From an uncultured beta proteobacterium (GTDB taxonomy: Bacteria > Pseudomonadota > Gammaproteobacteria > Burkholderiales > Burkholderiaceae_C): DNA of 64,000 nucleotides. The stretch spans positions 1-64,000 of the forward strand of contig CAIUDG010000132.1 of the NCBI GenBank assembly GCA_903897925.1, written 5' to 3'. Made by a program: the position numbers and the translations under genes. Shown piece after piece: positions 41,394 through 50,748 of this stretch. Within the stretch, counting starts at the first letter, position 1, and each line of letters starts with the position of its first letter. The notes under the pieces are model-generated. The model had not been told where the DNA came from. It did not search any database and saw nothing but the letters and a program-made list of their open reading frames with translations.

Positions 41394-42469
41394 TGCGTAA
41401 ACCTCCGCAAGGCCAGTCCGCAAGACGTCAGGTACGACGGCGCCTCACGGGTCATTTTCTTCAAGCGCACACCTTCGCCGATTTCCATGCCATCAAAGGG
41501 GTTCAGCAAACTGCAGGGAAAGGACGTGTGTTGCGTCACTACGGCGGTCAGCCCCGGCAGCGCCGCCGAGCCGCCAGCCAGCATGATGTAGTCCACCTTG
41601 TTATGCGGTGTACTGGTAAAGAAGAACTGCAGGGCACGCCCCAATTCCTGCACCATGGTGTCAATAAATGGGCGCAAGACCGCGCCGTCATAGTCCTCGG
41701 GCAATTCGCCGCTGCGCTTTTTGGATTCCGCCTCCTCCGGCGAAAAACCGTACTGGCGCACGATCAGCTGGGTCAGCTGGGCGCCACCAAAGGCCTGGTC
41801 CCGGTCATACAGCACATCTTCGTCGCGCAATACCTGCATGCTGGTAGTCAGCGCACCAATTTCAAACAGGGCCACCACCATGCCTCGGCCCTGGTTGGGC
41901 AAATTGGCAATCAGGCGACCGGCCGCCAGACGCGATGCATAGGACTCCACGTCCACCACCACCGGCGTCAATCCGGCGGCTTCTGCCAAGCCTTGAATGT
42001 CCTGCACTTTTTCACGCCGGGATGCGGCGATCAGCACCTCCACGTCGCCTGCCGAGGTAGCACTTGGCCCGATCACACAGAAGTCCAGACTCACTTCGTC
42101 CAGCGGAAACGGAATGTATTGGTTGGCTTCGCTCTCTACCTGGTGTTCAAGTTCGTCATCCGACATGCCGCCGGGCAAGATGATTTTCTTCGTAATAACT
42201 GCCGATGGAGGCAGCGCCATGGCCACGTTGCGGGTCTTGGCGCCACTTTTCTTGACCAGTCGCTTGATAGCGTCAGCAACTTCGTCAAACTTTTCGATCG
42301 TGCCATCAGAAATCCAGCCGCGTTCGAGCGGCTCAATGGCACAACGCTCCAAAACAAGATTTCCACCCTTGTCCTGGCCCAACTCGACCAGCTTGACGCT
42401 GGACGAACTAATGTCCAATCCGAGCAGAGGTGCTGGTTGGCGACTAAAAAGCGACCCCAAAGAGATCAA
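41390..42469 (-). CDS. pilM: Type IV pilus assembly ATPase-like protein PilM
   Basis: Actin/FtsA-like cytoplasmic protein that binds ATP and PilN. The 359-residue protein begins LGLDISSSSVKLVEL (phosphate-1 loop). It later has VVALFEIGALTTSMQVL (phosphate-2) and IMLAGGSAALPGL (adenosine motif). The start codon is TTG at 42469, preceded by GGGGGA; no in-frame ATG fits the conserved N terminus. First gene of pilMNOPQ, divergent from ponA across a 271-bp gap. Confidence 0.94.
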   Translation of the reverse strand: MISLGSLFSRQPAPLLGLDISSSSVKLVELGQDKGGNLVLERCAIEPLERGWISDGTIEKFDEVADAIKRLVKKSGAKTRNVAMALPPSAVITKKIILPGGMSDDELEHQVESEANQYIPFPLDEVSLDFCVIGPSATSAGDVEVLIAASRREKVQDIQGLAEAAGLTPVVVDVESYASRLAAGRLIANLPNQGRGMVVALFEIGALTTSMQVLRDEDVLYDRDQAFGGAQLTQLIVRQYGFSPEEAESKKRSGELPEDYDGAVLRPFIDTMVQELGRALQFFFTSTPHNKVDYIMLAGGSAALPGLTAVVTQHTSFPCSLLNPFDGMEIGEGVRLKKMTREAPSYLTSCGLALRRFTQ

Positions 42470-42740
42470 GACTATCCCCCAAAACAGGCCCAGCGGATGC
42501 CAGCCAAACTTAAGAAATCACTTCAATGCTATCAGTAAGCATGTTGTCCCGCAAAGGATTTTTCCATTGCGACGATTTTGCAACGTTGCCAAAAGCCGAC
42601 GGAACCGAGGCGCTAAACACCTACAGTACTGCAATTAACACTCGCTTTTGCCTACTCGCCTGCTGACGCGGCACATTGATAAGTTTTTTTTTGTTACAAA
42701 CGCATTTTTATAATGCTGCTCCGGTCCACTTTTACCTTTT
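42470..42740. promoter_or_regulatory. Divergent pilM / ponA intergenic region
   Basis: This 271-bp gap must hold promoters for both operons. For ponA, TATAAT at 42709-42714 lies 26 bp before the ATG. The -35 region is a T tract (42683-42691) rather than a recognisable box, and the T run could favour bending. On the pilM side I see no convincing hexamers and no good sigma54 site. No gene is supported inside the gap. Confidence 0.4.
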
Positions 42741-45119
42741 ATGGCTCCCACTCCCCCCCCCACTGAAAAAAAACCGAGCGCATCCAGCGCCAAGCCCATG
42801 CACTGGGCGGTTCGCACGCTGTTGTGGATACTCGGTCTGGGCGCCGCAGGGGCATTGTCCCTGATGATTGTGATCGCCATTGCCTTGTCAGTGGCCTATC
42901 CCCGCTTGCCGGAAATTACCGACCTGGCAGATTATCGGCCCAAGCTGCCGCTGCGCATCTATTCGGTCGAAGGCGACCTGCTTGGTGAATTCGGTGAAGA
43001 GCGGCGCAAACTGACGCCGATCAGCGAAATTCCCAAAATCATGTCAAACGCGGTACTGGCGATTGAGGATGCACGCTTTTACCAACACGGTGGTGTGGAC
43101 TATCTGGGCGTACTGCGCGCAGGACTGGCCAATGTCGGCAAAGCCAAGAGCCAGGGCGCCTCCACCATCACCATGCAAGTGGCCCGCAACGTCTACCTGT
43201 CGTCGGAAAAGACCTTCACGCGGAAAATCTACGAAATTCTGCTCACCTTCAAACTCGAGCATTCGCTGAGCAAAGACCAGATTCTTGAGATTTACATGAA
43301 TCAGATCTTTCTCGGCAACCGCGCCTACGGCTTCGCCGCCGCCGCCGAAACCTATTTCGGCAAACAGCTCAAGGACATCACCATTGCTGAGGCCGCGATG
43401 CTGGCCGGCCTGCCCAAGGCGCCGTCGGCTTACAACCCGATCAGCAACCCCAAACGGGCGCGCACACGCCAGCTGTACATCATTGACCGCATGCTGGAAA
43501 ACGGTTTTATTACCGCCAAGGAAGCCGAAAGCGCCAAGGCCGAAGAACTGAACGTGCGCAGCGGCCCCGACACCACCAAAGTTCACGCCGAATACATCGC
43601 CGAAATGGTACGCCAGATGATGTACAACCAATACGGCGAAGAGACCTACACCCGCGGCCTGAATGTGCAGACCACCATCCACTCGAACGAGCAGGATGCT
43701 GCCTACAAATCCCTGCGTCGCGGCATCATGGACTATGAACGGCGCCAGATCTACCGCGGTCCGGAGCAGTTTGTCACGCTGGCCGGCTCCGAGCAGGACA
43801 TCGAGGACAGCGTCGATGAAGTGCTCGATGAACACCCCGACAACGGCGACGTAATGTCTGCCGTGGTGCTGGAAGCCGATAGCAAGCACATCAAGGCAAT
43901 GCGCCAGGCGGGCGAAACCCTCGAAATTACCGGCGATGGACTGCGGCCAGCCCAGTCCGGCCTGTCCGACAAAGCGATGCCCAATATCAAAATTCGGCGT
44001 GGTGCCGTGATTCGGGTCGCCAAACTGGCCAAAGGCGGCTGGGAAATTACGCAGTTGCCTGAAGTGGAAGGCGCATTCGTGGCCATCGACCCGCGCGACG
44101 GCTCGATTCGGGCCCTGGTCGGCGGTTTCGACTTTGCCAAAAACAAATTCAACCACGTGACCCAGGCCTGGCGCCAGCCGGGCTCGAGTTTCAAGCCGTT
44201 TATTTATTCAGCGGCCCTGGAAAAAGGCTTTACGCCCTCCACCGTGATCAACGACACGCCCCTGTTTTTTGACGCCGGCGTCACCGGCGGCCAACCCTGG
44301 GAACCCAAAAATTACGATGGCACTTACGACGGCCCGATGACGCTGCGGCGTGGTCTGGCGAAGTCGAAGAACATGATTTCGATCCAGATTCTGCAGGCCA
44401 TCGGCACCCAGTACGCCCAGGAATGGATCGGGCGCTTCGGCTTTGACCCCGAAAAGCACCCGCCCTACCTGACCATGGCGCTGGGCGCAGGTTCGGTGAC
44501 ACCGATGCAAATGGCCAGTGCCTACTCGGTGTTTGCCAACGGCGGCTACCGCATCAATCCCTGGCTGATCAGCAAAATCAGCGAACAGCGCGGCAAAGTC
44601 TTACTGGCGACCCCGCCAGTGGTACTTGAAGAAGCACAGCGCGCGATCGAGCCACGCAATGCCTTCCTGATGACCAGCCTGTTGCAGGAGGTGACGCGCT
44701 CGGGCACCGCCGCGCGCGCCCAAGCTACCCTGAAGCGCCCGGACGTTTACGGCAAGACCGGTACCACCAATGACTCCATGGACGCCTGGTTCGCCGGTTT
44801 TCAGCCCACCATCACGGCCGTCACCTGGATCGGCTACGACACCCCGCGCAAACTGGGCGACCGGGAAACCGGTGGCGGCCTGAGTTTGCCGGTGTGGATC
44901 AGTTTTATGGAAACCGCCCTGAAAAACGTGCCGGTCATGGAACCCATGGCGCCCGAAGGCGTGACCCACATCGGTGGCGAATGGTATTTTGAAGAATTCA
45001 CCAAGGGCTCCGGCGTCTCGGCCCTGGGCGCAGGCGAAAAATCAGAAGCACCAGCTGCCGCTGCCGCGCCTGCGGCCAGCGACGAAAAGAAAAAAATACT
45101 CGATCTGTTTAAAAACTGA
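42741..45119 (+). CDS. ponA: Penicillin-binding protein 1A (bifunctional PG synthase)
   Basis: Class A PBP that polymerises and cross-links peptidoglycan. The 792-residue protein has a cytoplasmic tail, a membrane anchor (TLLWILGLGAAGALSLMIVIAIAL), then a GT51 transglycosylase with catalytic Glu in IEDARFYQHGG. An OB-like insert and a transpeptidase with SSFK, SKN and KTGTT motifs follow. The C terminus is Ala-rich. Codons 5-10 contain nine C (42753-42761) and eight A (42765-42772 region) in a row, so slippage could shift the frame. An ATG at codon 20 could rescue translation. Divergent from pilM, a conserved pairing. Confidence 0.96.
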   Translation: MAPTPPPTEKKPSASSAKPMHWAVRTLLWILGLGAAGALSLMIVIAIALSVAYPRLPEITDLADYRPKLPLRIYSVEGDLLGEFGEERRKLTPISEIPKIMSNAVLAIEDARFYQHGGVDYLGVLRAGLANVGKAKSQGASTITMQVARNVYLSSEKTFTRKIYEILLTFKLEHSLSKDQILEIYMNQIFLGNRAYGFAAAAETYFGKQLKDITIAEAAMLAGLPKAPSAYNPISNPKRARTRQLYIIDRMLENGFITAKEAESAKAEELNVRSGPDTTKVHAEYIAEMVRQMMYNQYGEETYTRGLNVQTTIHSNEQDAAYKSLRRGIMDYERRQIYRGPEQFVTLAGSEQDIEDSVDEVLDEHPDNGDVMSAVVLEADSKHIKAMRQAGETLEITGDGLRPAQSGLSDKAMPNIKIRRGAVIRVAKLAKGGWEITQLPEVEGAFVAIDPRDGSIRALVGGFDFAKNKFNHVTQAWRQPGSSFKPFIYSAALEKGFTPSTVINDTPLFFDAGVTGGQPWEPKNYDGTYDGPMTLRRGLAKSKNMISIQILQAIGTQYAQEWIGRFGFDPEKHPPYLTMALGAGSVTPMQMASAYSVFANGGYRINPWLISKISEQRGKVLLATPPVVLEEAQRAIEPRNAFLMTSLLQEVTRSGTAARAQATLKRPDVYGKTGTTNDSMDAWFAGFQPTITAVTWIGYDTPRKLGDRETGGGLSLPVWISFMETALKNVPVMEPMAPEGVTHIGGEWYFEEFTKGSGVSALGAGEKSEAPAAAAAPAASDEKKKILDLFKN

Positions 45120-45131
45120 TGTGGCGCCGGC

Positions 45132-45461
45132 TCAGGCGCTAAACACCAATGCCGTGCCGGCATGGCTGCTGGCATGGCGTGACAGCTCGGCAAAAAATTC
45201 GCCCTGCCCTTTGGTGTCGACCCAGACACCATCGCTCAGGCGGAAATGGTAGCCACCGGCCTTGGAGGCCAGCCAGACTTCCTGCAGCGGCTTTTGCAGA
45301 TTGATAATGATCTGGCTGCGATTCTCAAACGTCAGCGTAATCATGCCGCCCACGCGCTGGTTGTCCAGATCCACGCCATCGACTTCATTGAGTCGGTCAC
45401 AATTGGCTTCCACCGATTGCAGCAGCGCTTCGGCCCGGTCAAGGAATTCGATTTCAGTCAT
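45132..45461 (-). CDS. cyaY: Iron donor protein CyaY (frataxin)
   Basis: Bacterial frataxin, an iron-binding regulator of Fe-S cluster assembly with IscS. The 109-residue protein has the acidic first helix ([20 protein letters not shown]) and the beta-sheet with [36 protein letters not shown], the conserved frataxin core. It ends 12 bp from the convergent ponA stop and starts 16 bp from the divergent lptM start. Confidence 0.95.
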   Translation of the reverse strand: MTEIEFLDRAEALLQSVEANCDRLNEVDGVDLDNQRVGGMITLTFENRSQIIINLQKPLQEVWLASKAGGYHFRLSDGVWVDTKGQGEFFAELSRHASSHAGTALVFSA

Positions 45462-45467
45462 TACAAT
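45462..45467 (+). promoter_or_regulatory. Candidate -10 element of lptM, leaderless arrangement
   Basis: TACAAT ends 9 bp before the lptM ATG at 45477, and no ribosome binding site lies between. Used as a -10, it would give an mRNA beginning at or next to the start codon. Confidence 0.35.
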
Positions 45468-45476
45468 TTCATCACC

Positions 45477-45680
45477 ATGTTGAGAATGCGATCAATTCTA
45501 GTTCCGAGTGCCTGCCTGCTGCTCTGCGGCGGGTTGCTCAGCGCCTGCGGCCAAACCGGCGCACTGTATTTGCCAAGCCATGCAAGGCCCGCCAGCGCGG
45601 CGGCGGCGCCTGCTGCGGCGGTCAGCGCTCCGCGTCCGGCCGACGCAGATACTGGCGCGGCAGCGCCCAGCAAGCCCTGA
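45477..45680 (+). CDS. lptM: LPS translocon-associated lipoprotein LptM (YifL-like)
   Basis: Very small lipoprotein that in E. coli helps the LptD-LptE outer-membrane LPS translocon mature. The 67-residue precursor has a signal peptide and lipobox LSAC. The mature start [10 protein letters not shown] is the hallmark of the family (Cys-Gly-x-x-Gly-x-Leu-Tyr). The rest is a low-complexity Ala/Pro tail. The last 59 bp overlap the 3' end of msrQ on the other strand. A second ATG three codons in is possible. Confidence 0.82.
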   Translation: MLRMRSILVPSACLLLCGGLLSACGQTGALYLPSHARPASAAAAPAAAVSAPRPADADTGAAAPSKP

Positions 45681-46326
45681 GCTGCCCCAGGAGCGCGCCA
45701 GCCGCTGGCCGCTTGCGCAACCACCAGACCAGCCGCCAGAGCAACAGGCTGCCCAGAATAGCGGCATAGAGCGCCACCTCGGCAAAATTGTGCTTGCCTG
45801 CACGCATCCAAAAGAAATGCACCACAGCCAGCAGCGCAATGCCATAAACCAGGCGATGCAACCGCTTCCAGCGGGCCGCACCAACCCAGCGTATCGCCCG
45901 GTCAAAAGAAGTCAGTGCCAGCAGCGACAACGACAGCCAGGCAGCAAAGCCCACCAGAATGAACGGCCGTTTGCCAATGTCCTTGGCAATATCGCCGAGA
46001 TCGAGCCCCATGTCGAGCCAGCTGTAGGCCAGCAGATGCAACATCGCATAGAAATACACAAACAGTCCGGACATGCGCCGAAATCGCGCCAGCACGTGCA
46101 GTCCACTGGCATTGCGCAGCGGCGTAATGGCCAACACCAGACAGAGTGCGCGCAGGGTCCAGTCACCACTGGAACGAATCAGTGCCTCCGCCGGATTCGC
46201 TCCCAGCCGGTCCGCCATGGCAGCGTACAGCAGCCAGCAAAACGGCAGCAGCGAGACCAGGAACCACAGCGCCTTGGCATAGCCGCTGGCCAGCCCGCGG
46301 CTGAGCAGAAGTCGCAAGCCTGACAT
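45622..46326 (-). CDS. msrQ: Protein-methionine-sulfoxide reductase haem-binding subunit MsrQ
   Basis: Membrane b-type haem protein that passes quinol electrons to periplasmic MsrP. The 234-residue protein has about six membrane helices of the ferric-reductase-like fold. Haem histidines are probably in FYAMLHLLAY and AVVHFFWMRAGKH. Its ATG shares one base with the msrP stop. The C-terminal end is basic and overlaps lptM tail-to-tail. Confidence 0.93.
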   Translation of the reverse strand: MSGLRLLLSRGLASGYAKALWFLVSLLPFCWLLYAAMADRLGANPAEALIRSSGDWTLRALCLVLAITPLRNASGLHVLARFRRMSGLFVYFYAMLHLLAYSWLDMGLDLGDIAKDIGKRPFILVGFAAWLSLSLLALTSFDRAIRWVGAARWKRLHRLVYGIALLAVVHFFWMRAGKHNFAEVALYAAILGSLLLWRLVWWLRKRPAAGALLGQLRACWALPRQYLRRPDAER

Positions 46327-47336
46327 CAGTAAAACTTCTTCAGGTCCATGCCGGCGTATAGCTGCCCGACCTGGGCTTCATAGCCGTTGAACATCAGGGT
46401 CTTGCGCTTTCTGGCGAACAGGCCGTCTTCGCCGATGCGCCGTTCGCTGGCCTGGCTCCAGCGCGGGTGGTCAACGTTCGGATTGACGTTGGAATAAAAC
46501 CCATATTCGTTGGCGGCAGCCTTGTTCCAGGCGGTGCCCGGCATTTTTTCGCTGAAGCGGATTTTGACAATGCTTTTGGCGCTCTTGAAGCCATATTTCC
46601 AAGGCACCACCAGCCGCACCGGAGCACCATTTTGCTTGGGCATCACCTCGCCATACATGCCAAAGCCCAGCAAGGTCAGCGGATGCAGTGCTTCGTCCAG
46701 ACGCAGGCCTTCGGTGTAAGGCCAATCCAGCACCGTCGAATGCACGCCCGGCATGGTATTGGGGTCCGCCAGACTGACAAACTCGACATATTTGGCGCTG
46801 CCCAGGGGTTCAACCCGCTTGATCAGCGCCGACAGCGAATAGCCAATCCAGGGAATCACCATCGACCAGCCTTCGACGCAGCGCAAACGGTAAATACGCT
46901 CTTCCATTGGACTGAGCTTGAGCAAATCGTCCAGCGACAGGCGCTGGGGCTTCTTCACCAGCCCTTCGATTTCCACACTCCAGGGGCTGATCTTGAGGCT
47001 GCTGGCGTGCACCGCCGGTTCTGCCTTGTCAGTACCAAATTCGTAAAAATTGTTGTAACTGGTGGCGTCTTTGTAGGCCGTTACCTTTTCCATGGCGTTG
47101 GCGCCGTCGCTGTGGCTGCTCTGGGCCGCCAGCGCCGGCAGGCTGCCGGAGCGCTGCCCCCAGGAGGGCGGCGCGTCGGCCAGGGCCTGGCGTGCAGCCC
47201 AGCTGCTCAGACCGGCGCCGCCGGCCAGCGCTGCCATGCCCTTGAGCAGGGTCCGACGCTGCTGGTAAACGGCATACGGCGTGATGTCACTGGAATCGGA
47301 ATGCTGGAATCCGCTGCGGCTCGACTTGATAAGCAT
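46326..47336 (-). CDS. msrP: Protein-methionine-sulfoxide reductase catalytic subunit MsrP
   Basis: Periplasmic molybdopterin enzyme that repairs oxidised methionines. The 336-residue precursor has a Tat signal ([18 protein letters not shown]) preceded by a 25-residue extension. The molybdenum-ligand cysteine lies in [14 protein letters not shown]. The conserved [17 protein letters not shown]-type cofactor region and [10 protein letters not shown] follow. AAGGAG precedes ATG 47336. It depends on the TatABC system encoded at 8125-9639. Confidence 0.95.
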   Translation of the reverse strand: MLIKSSRSGFQHSDSSDITPYAVYQQRRTLLKGMAALAGGAGLSSWAARQALADAPPSWGQRSGSLPALAAQSSHSDGANAMEKVTAYKDATSYNNFYEFGTDKAEPAVHASSLKISPWSVEIEGLVKKPQRLSLDDLLKLSPMEERIYRLRCVEGWSMVIPWIGYSLSALIKRVEPLGSAKYVEFVSLADPNTMPGVHSTVLDWPYTEGLRLDEALHPLTLLGFGMYGEVMPKQNGAPVRLVVPWKYGFKSAKSIVKIRFSEKMPGTAWNKAAANEYGFYSNVNPNVDHPRWSQASERRIGEDGLFARKRKTLMFNGYEAQVGQLYAGMDLKKFY

Positions 47337-47480
47337 GAAAGGCTCCTTGTTTCACCGTTGGTCGCGCCAAGGCTGCGTTTCTTACAGCGCTGGTCGGAAC
47401 AGTGCGTGGCACTTTAGCAAAAACCAGCGGCATGGCGCATGGTGGCACTGAATACCCATGGACAGCTGACCCGGGCACGC

Positions 47481-47513
47481 AAAAAAAACCGGCCACCCTG
47501 CGGTGAACCGGCT
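47481..47513 (-). terminator. Rho-independent terminator after the cytochrome c gene
   Basis: On the minus strand CCGGTTCACC pairs imperfectly with GGTGGCCGG (one small bulge) and is followed by eight T (complement of 47481-47488). It lies about 60 bp after the dihaem cytochrome stop. It separates that gene from msrP, whose promoter should lie in 47337-47480. Confidence 0.7.
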
Positions 47514-47571
47514 CTTTTTAGCGCGCTGGCGCGGCGCTGGCCTGCAGCAAGCCGGCGCGCCAATACTGCGA

Positions 47572-48195
47572 TCAGTGCAGACCTGCGACGTAGTCGGCAA
47601 CGGCCTTGATTTCGCGGTCGTTCAGCTTGGCCGCGACCTGGGTCATGGGCAGGCTGTTGTTACGCACGCCGTCGCGGAAAGCCGTCAGCTGGGCTCCGAC
47701 ATAGTCGGCATGCTGACCGGCCAGACGCGGGTACTGGGCCGGAATGCCAGCACCGTTCGGGCTGTGGCAACCAGCGCAGGCCGGGATCTGGCGATCGGCA
47801 ATGCCGCCGCGGTAAATTTTTTCACCCAGTGCGACCAGGTCCTTCTCTTTGGAGAAACCCGGCAGCGACTTCTTCGAACCAACCCAGGCGGCGACATTTT
47901 TCATGTCCTCTTCCGACAGGGCGGTGGCAAAGCCCATCATGATCGGGTTGGCGCGCTTGCCGGACTTGAATTCGGTCAGCTGCTTCACCAGGTACTGGGG
48001 ATGCTGCTGGGCCAGCTTGGGATAAGTGGGCGTGCCGGAATTGCCTTCCGGGCCATGGCAAGCGACGCAAACGCCGCCAAAAATGGCCTCGCCCTTGGCC
48101 AGATCAGGCTTGGCCACAGCGGCCTCACTTGCCATCACGGAAAAAGCGGAAGATGCAACGAAGGCGGCGACGAGCAGGGGGGCAATCAACTTCAT
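47572..48195 (-). CDS. Periplasmic dihaem cytochrome c (cytochrome c4-like)
   Basis: Soluble or loosely bound electron carrier, probably between complex III and terminal oxidases. From ATG 48195 it has 207 residues. The signal peptide ends around VMASEA. Two class I c-type domains carry CVACHG (first half) and CAGCHS (second half), each with a later Met ligand region (PIMMGFA and LPMTQVA). This two-domain layout is that of cytochrome c4. Divergent from engB across 70 bp. Confidence 0.9.
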   Translation of the reverse strand: MKLIAPLLVAAFVASSAFSVMASEAAVAKPDLAKGEAIFGGVCVACHGPEGNSGTPTYPKLAQQHPQYLVKQLTEFKSGKRANPIMMGFATALSEEDMKNVAAWVGSKKSLPGFSKEKDLVALGEKIYRGGIADRQIPACAGCHSPNGAGIPAQYPRLAGQHADYVGAQLTAFRDGVRNNSLPMTQVAAKLNDREIKAVADYVAGLH

Positions 48196-48232
48196 GGTAT
48201 GAATAGGTCTGAAGAGCAAAACTGTGCCATTC

Positions 48233-48238
48233 TACAAT
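48233..48238 (+). promoter_or_regulatory. Candidate -10 element of engB
   Basis: TACAAT lies 27 bp before the engB ATG in the 70-bp divergent gap with the cytochrome gene. The -35 region at 17 bp (TGAAGA-like) is weak. Confidence 0.4.
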
Positions 48239-48265
48239 GGCGCTTCGGGTCCAATTTCTAAATTA

Positions 48266-49048
48266 ATGAGCCAACACATAAACACCGGTCCCGCCAAGGG
48301 CCCAGCCACTGCCAAAGTGACGCCAGAAAAGTCTGCGGCCACCGTGGCCCTGGGCTGGTTGCACACGGCAAAATTCCTCACCACCGCACCCCAGCTGCAC
48401 TTTCTGCCTGCACTTGATGTGCCTGAAATTGCCTTTGTCGGGCGCTCCAACGCTGGCAAATCCACCTGCATCAACACCCTGACGCAGCAAAAACAGCTGG
48501 CCTTTGCGTCCAAGAAGCCCGGCCGCACCCAGCACATCAATTTATTTTCGCTGGGCAAACAAGGCGTCATGGACGCCGTGCTGACCGATTTGCCGGGCTA
48601 CGGTTATGCCGCTGTGCCCAAGCAGGACAAAATCCGTTGGCAGCAGGTGATGGCCAACTACCTGGTTTCGCGCAAGAACCTGATGGGCATTGTGCTGATG
48701 TGCGACCCGCGCCACGGCATGACCGAACTCGACGAAATCCTGCTCGACGTGATCCGTCCGCGCGTCGAAGAAGGTCTGAAGTTTCTGGTGGTGCTGACCA
48801 AGGCCGACAAACTGACCCGCACCGAGGCCGCCAAGGTACTGTCCATCACCAAGCTGCAAGCCGGTGGCGGCGAAGTGCGGTTGTTTTCCGCCACCAAGCG
48901 CACCGGCATTGAAGACGTGGCCCAGCTGCTCTGGCAATGGGCCCATCCTGAAGCCAAGGCACTGGCACAAGAAACGCCCATTGCAGAAGCAACGCTAGCG
49001 CCCCTGGAAGCAGCCGCTGCAACGGACAGCCCCGCGCCACAGGACTGA
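48266..49048 (+). CDS. engB: Ribosome biogenesis GTPase YihA/YsxC (EngB)
   Basis: Essential GTPase for large ribosomal subunit assembly. Of 260 residues, G1 is GRSNAGKST, G2 lies in KKPGRTQHIN, G3 is DLPGYG, G4 TKAD and G5 FSATKR. Family members are usually near 200 residues. This one has an N-terminal Ala/Thr-rich stretch of about 25 residues and a C-terminal tail of about 30 residues rich in Ala, Pro and Glu, both low complexity. Its stop lies 4 bp from the convergent acyltransferase gene. Confidence 0.95.
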   Translation: MSQHINTGPAKGPATAKVTPEKSAATVALGWLHTAKFLTTAPQLHFLPALDVPEIAFVGRSNAGKSTCINTLTQQKQLAFASKKPGRTQHINLFSLGKQGVMDAVLTDLPGYGYAAVPKQDKIRWQQVMANYLVSRKNLMGIVLMCDPRHGMTELDEILLDVIRPRVEEGLKFLVVLTKADKLTRTEAAKVLSITKLQAGGGEVRLFSATKRTGIEDVAQLLWQWAHPEAKALAQETPIAEATLAPLEAAAATDSPAPQD

Positions 49049-49052
49049 GCCT

Positions 49053-49916
49053 TCAATACACCGGGGCCGCGCCCTGCGGCCGGTCCTTGAAGCGCTTGTG
49101 GACCCAGTAATACTGGGTCGGCATGCGGTCAATCATTTCCTGCAGACGCAGATTCATCAGCGCCGTATCGGCCACCGCGTCGGTACTGGGAAAATCGGCC
49201 CAGGCCGGCTGCACCTCAACCTCATAGCCGGTATCGGTCATGCGCGTCACCAGGGGAACCACCTTGGCCCGCCCGAGTCGTGAAAAGCGCGACAGCGAAG
49301 GCACGGTGGCGGCGGCGACCCCATAAAACGGCACAAACACCGACTCCTCCGGCCCGAAGTTCATGTCCGGCAACAAGTACAGCGGCGCGCCCGACTTGAG
49401 ACCGGCGATGATGGCTTTCACGCCCTCGATACGCCCATACAGGTGCGCCTGTCCGAAGCGCTTGCGGCCCTGCAGGATCCAGGCATCCGATACCTTGTTG
49501 GCCTGGTCTGTGTAGATGGTGGTGAAGCGGCGCGGCAGCTGCTGTGTCAGTGCCGTCCAGCCGGCATCCAGTCCGACGAAGTGCGGCGCAAAGATCACCG
49601 TCGGCGCTTCGCCGTCGAGCTCTTGTACAGCGCCAACCAGGCGCAGCCGCGCCAGGGTCTTGGTCGGATTGCCGTGCCAGAGCCAGCCGCGGTCCAGCCA
49701 GGCCTTGCCGAAATAGGCGAACACGGCGCGCGTATTGGCATCCAGCTCCTGGGCACTCCAGTGCGGAAAACACAAACGCAAATTGGTCTGCACCACCCGG
49801 CGCCGCGAGCGCACCAGCCAGTACAACAACGCGCCCAGCGCAGCGCCCAAGGCGCGCACCCACGACAGCGGCAGCACGGCGCTGCAGCGCAGCAAAAACA
49901 AGACCAGACGCGTCAT
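49053..49916 (-). CDS. Lipid A biosynthesis acyltransferase, LpxL/HtrB family (first copy)
   Basis: Membrane-bound acyltransferase that adds a secondary acyl chain to Kdo2-lipid A. From ATG 49916 it has 287 residues. It has an N-terminal hydrophobic helix and the catalytic HX4D motif in APHFVGLDAGW. The DMNFGPEESVFVPFYG motif and the C-terminal PTQYYWVHKRFKDRP are present. It begins 1 bp after the second copy's stop. Which acyl chain and position each copy uses cannot be told from sequence. Confidence 0.9.
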   Translation of the reverse strand: MTRLVLFLLRCSAVLPLSWVRALGAALGALLYWLVRSRRRVVQTNLRLCFPHWSAQELDANTRAVFAYFGKAWLDRGWLWHGNPTKTLARLRLVGAVQELDGEAPTVIFAPHFVGLDAGWTALTQQLPRRFTTIYTDQANKVSDAWILQGRKRFGQAHLYGRIEGVKAIIAGLKSGAPLYLLPDMNFGPEESVFVPFYGVAAATVPSLSRFSRLGRAKVVPLVTRMTDTGYEVEVQPAWADFPSTDAVADTALMNLRLQEMIDRMPTQYYWVHKRFKDRPQGAAPVY

Positions 49917-49917
49917 T

Positions 49918-50748
49918 TCAGAGGGACTCCCGCGGTTCCTTGTAGCGCGCATAACCCCACAGGTACTGCTCCGGCTGGGCCAGAATCAGCGACTCCATGG
50001 CGGCGTTGATCTGCGCGGCGGCCTGTGGCATGTCGGTCGACAGGGCCTGCGGCAGCGGCCGCACGTGCACCACGTAGCCACGGCCCCAGCTGCGGCGCTC
50101 GCCCCAGGCAATCAGCACTGCGGCGCCACTTTGCAGCGCCAGGCGTGCCGACAAGGTCATGGTGTAGGCCGGTTTACCAAAGAAAGGCGCCCAGACACCG
50201 AGTGGACTGGGCGGCACCTGGTCCGGCAGCAATCCCACGCAGTGGCCGTTTTTCAGCACCCGCAGCAGTTGCCGCACACCCGACAGGGTGGTGCTGGCGC
50301 TGTCCATACCGGGGCGGCTGCGGGCGCCGGCAACCAGGGTCTGCAAATATTTTTTCCGGGCCGGTCGAAACAGCACCGTCATGGGGTGTCCGGCCACGCC
50401 AAAGCGCGCGGCATAGGCCTGTGCCGTGATCTCGAAACAACCCAAATGCGGCGTCAGAAACACGATGCCCTTGCCGCCCGCCAAAGCCGCCGTCACCAAT
50501 TCGCTGCCATCCCACTGGACCGCCGGGGTGCGCCCCATCCACAGGCGCGGCAACTCTGCCACCAGCTTGCCGGACTCGCCCACGGCACGCAGCCATTGGC
50601 GCCGCGGCAAACCTGCCAGGCGGGCGTTTTCCAGGAACCGCTGGCGGTACTCAGGCGCCAACAAGAAGGCCAGCCAGCCCATGACCCAACCCAGGCCGTG
50701 CAGAACAAGCAGGGGAAACAGGGCCAATAAACGAAACAAAACTGTCAT
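49918..50748 (-). CDS. Lipid A biosynthesis acyltransferase, LpxL/HtrB family (second copy)
   Basis: Paralogue of the neighbouring acyltransferase. Of 276 residues, the N-terminal helix is [21 protein letters not shown] and the catalytic motif HLGCFE has glutamate in place of aspartate (HX4E). The [24 protein letters not shown] motif and the ending [16 protein letters not shown] are present. The pair probably adds two different secondary acyl chains. Divergent from metK. Confidence 0.9.
   Translation of the reverse strand: MTVLFRLLALFPLLVLHGLGWVMGWLAFLLAPEYRQRFLENARLAGLPRRQWLRAVGESGKLVAELPRLWMGRTPAVQWDGSELVTAALAGGKGIVFLTPHLGCFEITAQAYAARFGVAGHPMTVLFRPARKKYLQTLVAGARSRPGMDSASTTLSGVRQLLRVLKNGHCVGLLPDQVPPSPLGVWAPFFGKPAYTMTLSARLALQSGAAVLIAWGERRSWGRGYVVHVRPLPQALSTDMPQAAAQINAAMESLILAQPEQYLWGYARYKEPRESL

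Noticed and set aside
42470-42740. Sigma54 promoter for the pil operon
   Set aside because: A TGGC-like stretch occurs at 42494-42510 on the minus strand, but the required GC at -12 with TTGC is missing.
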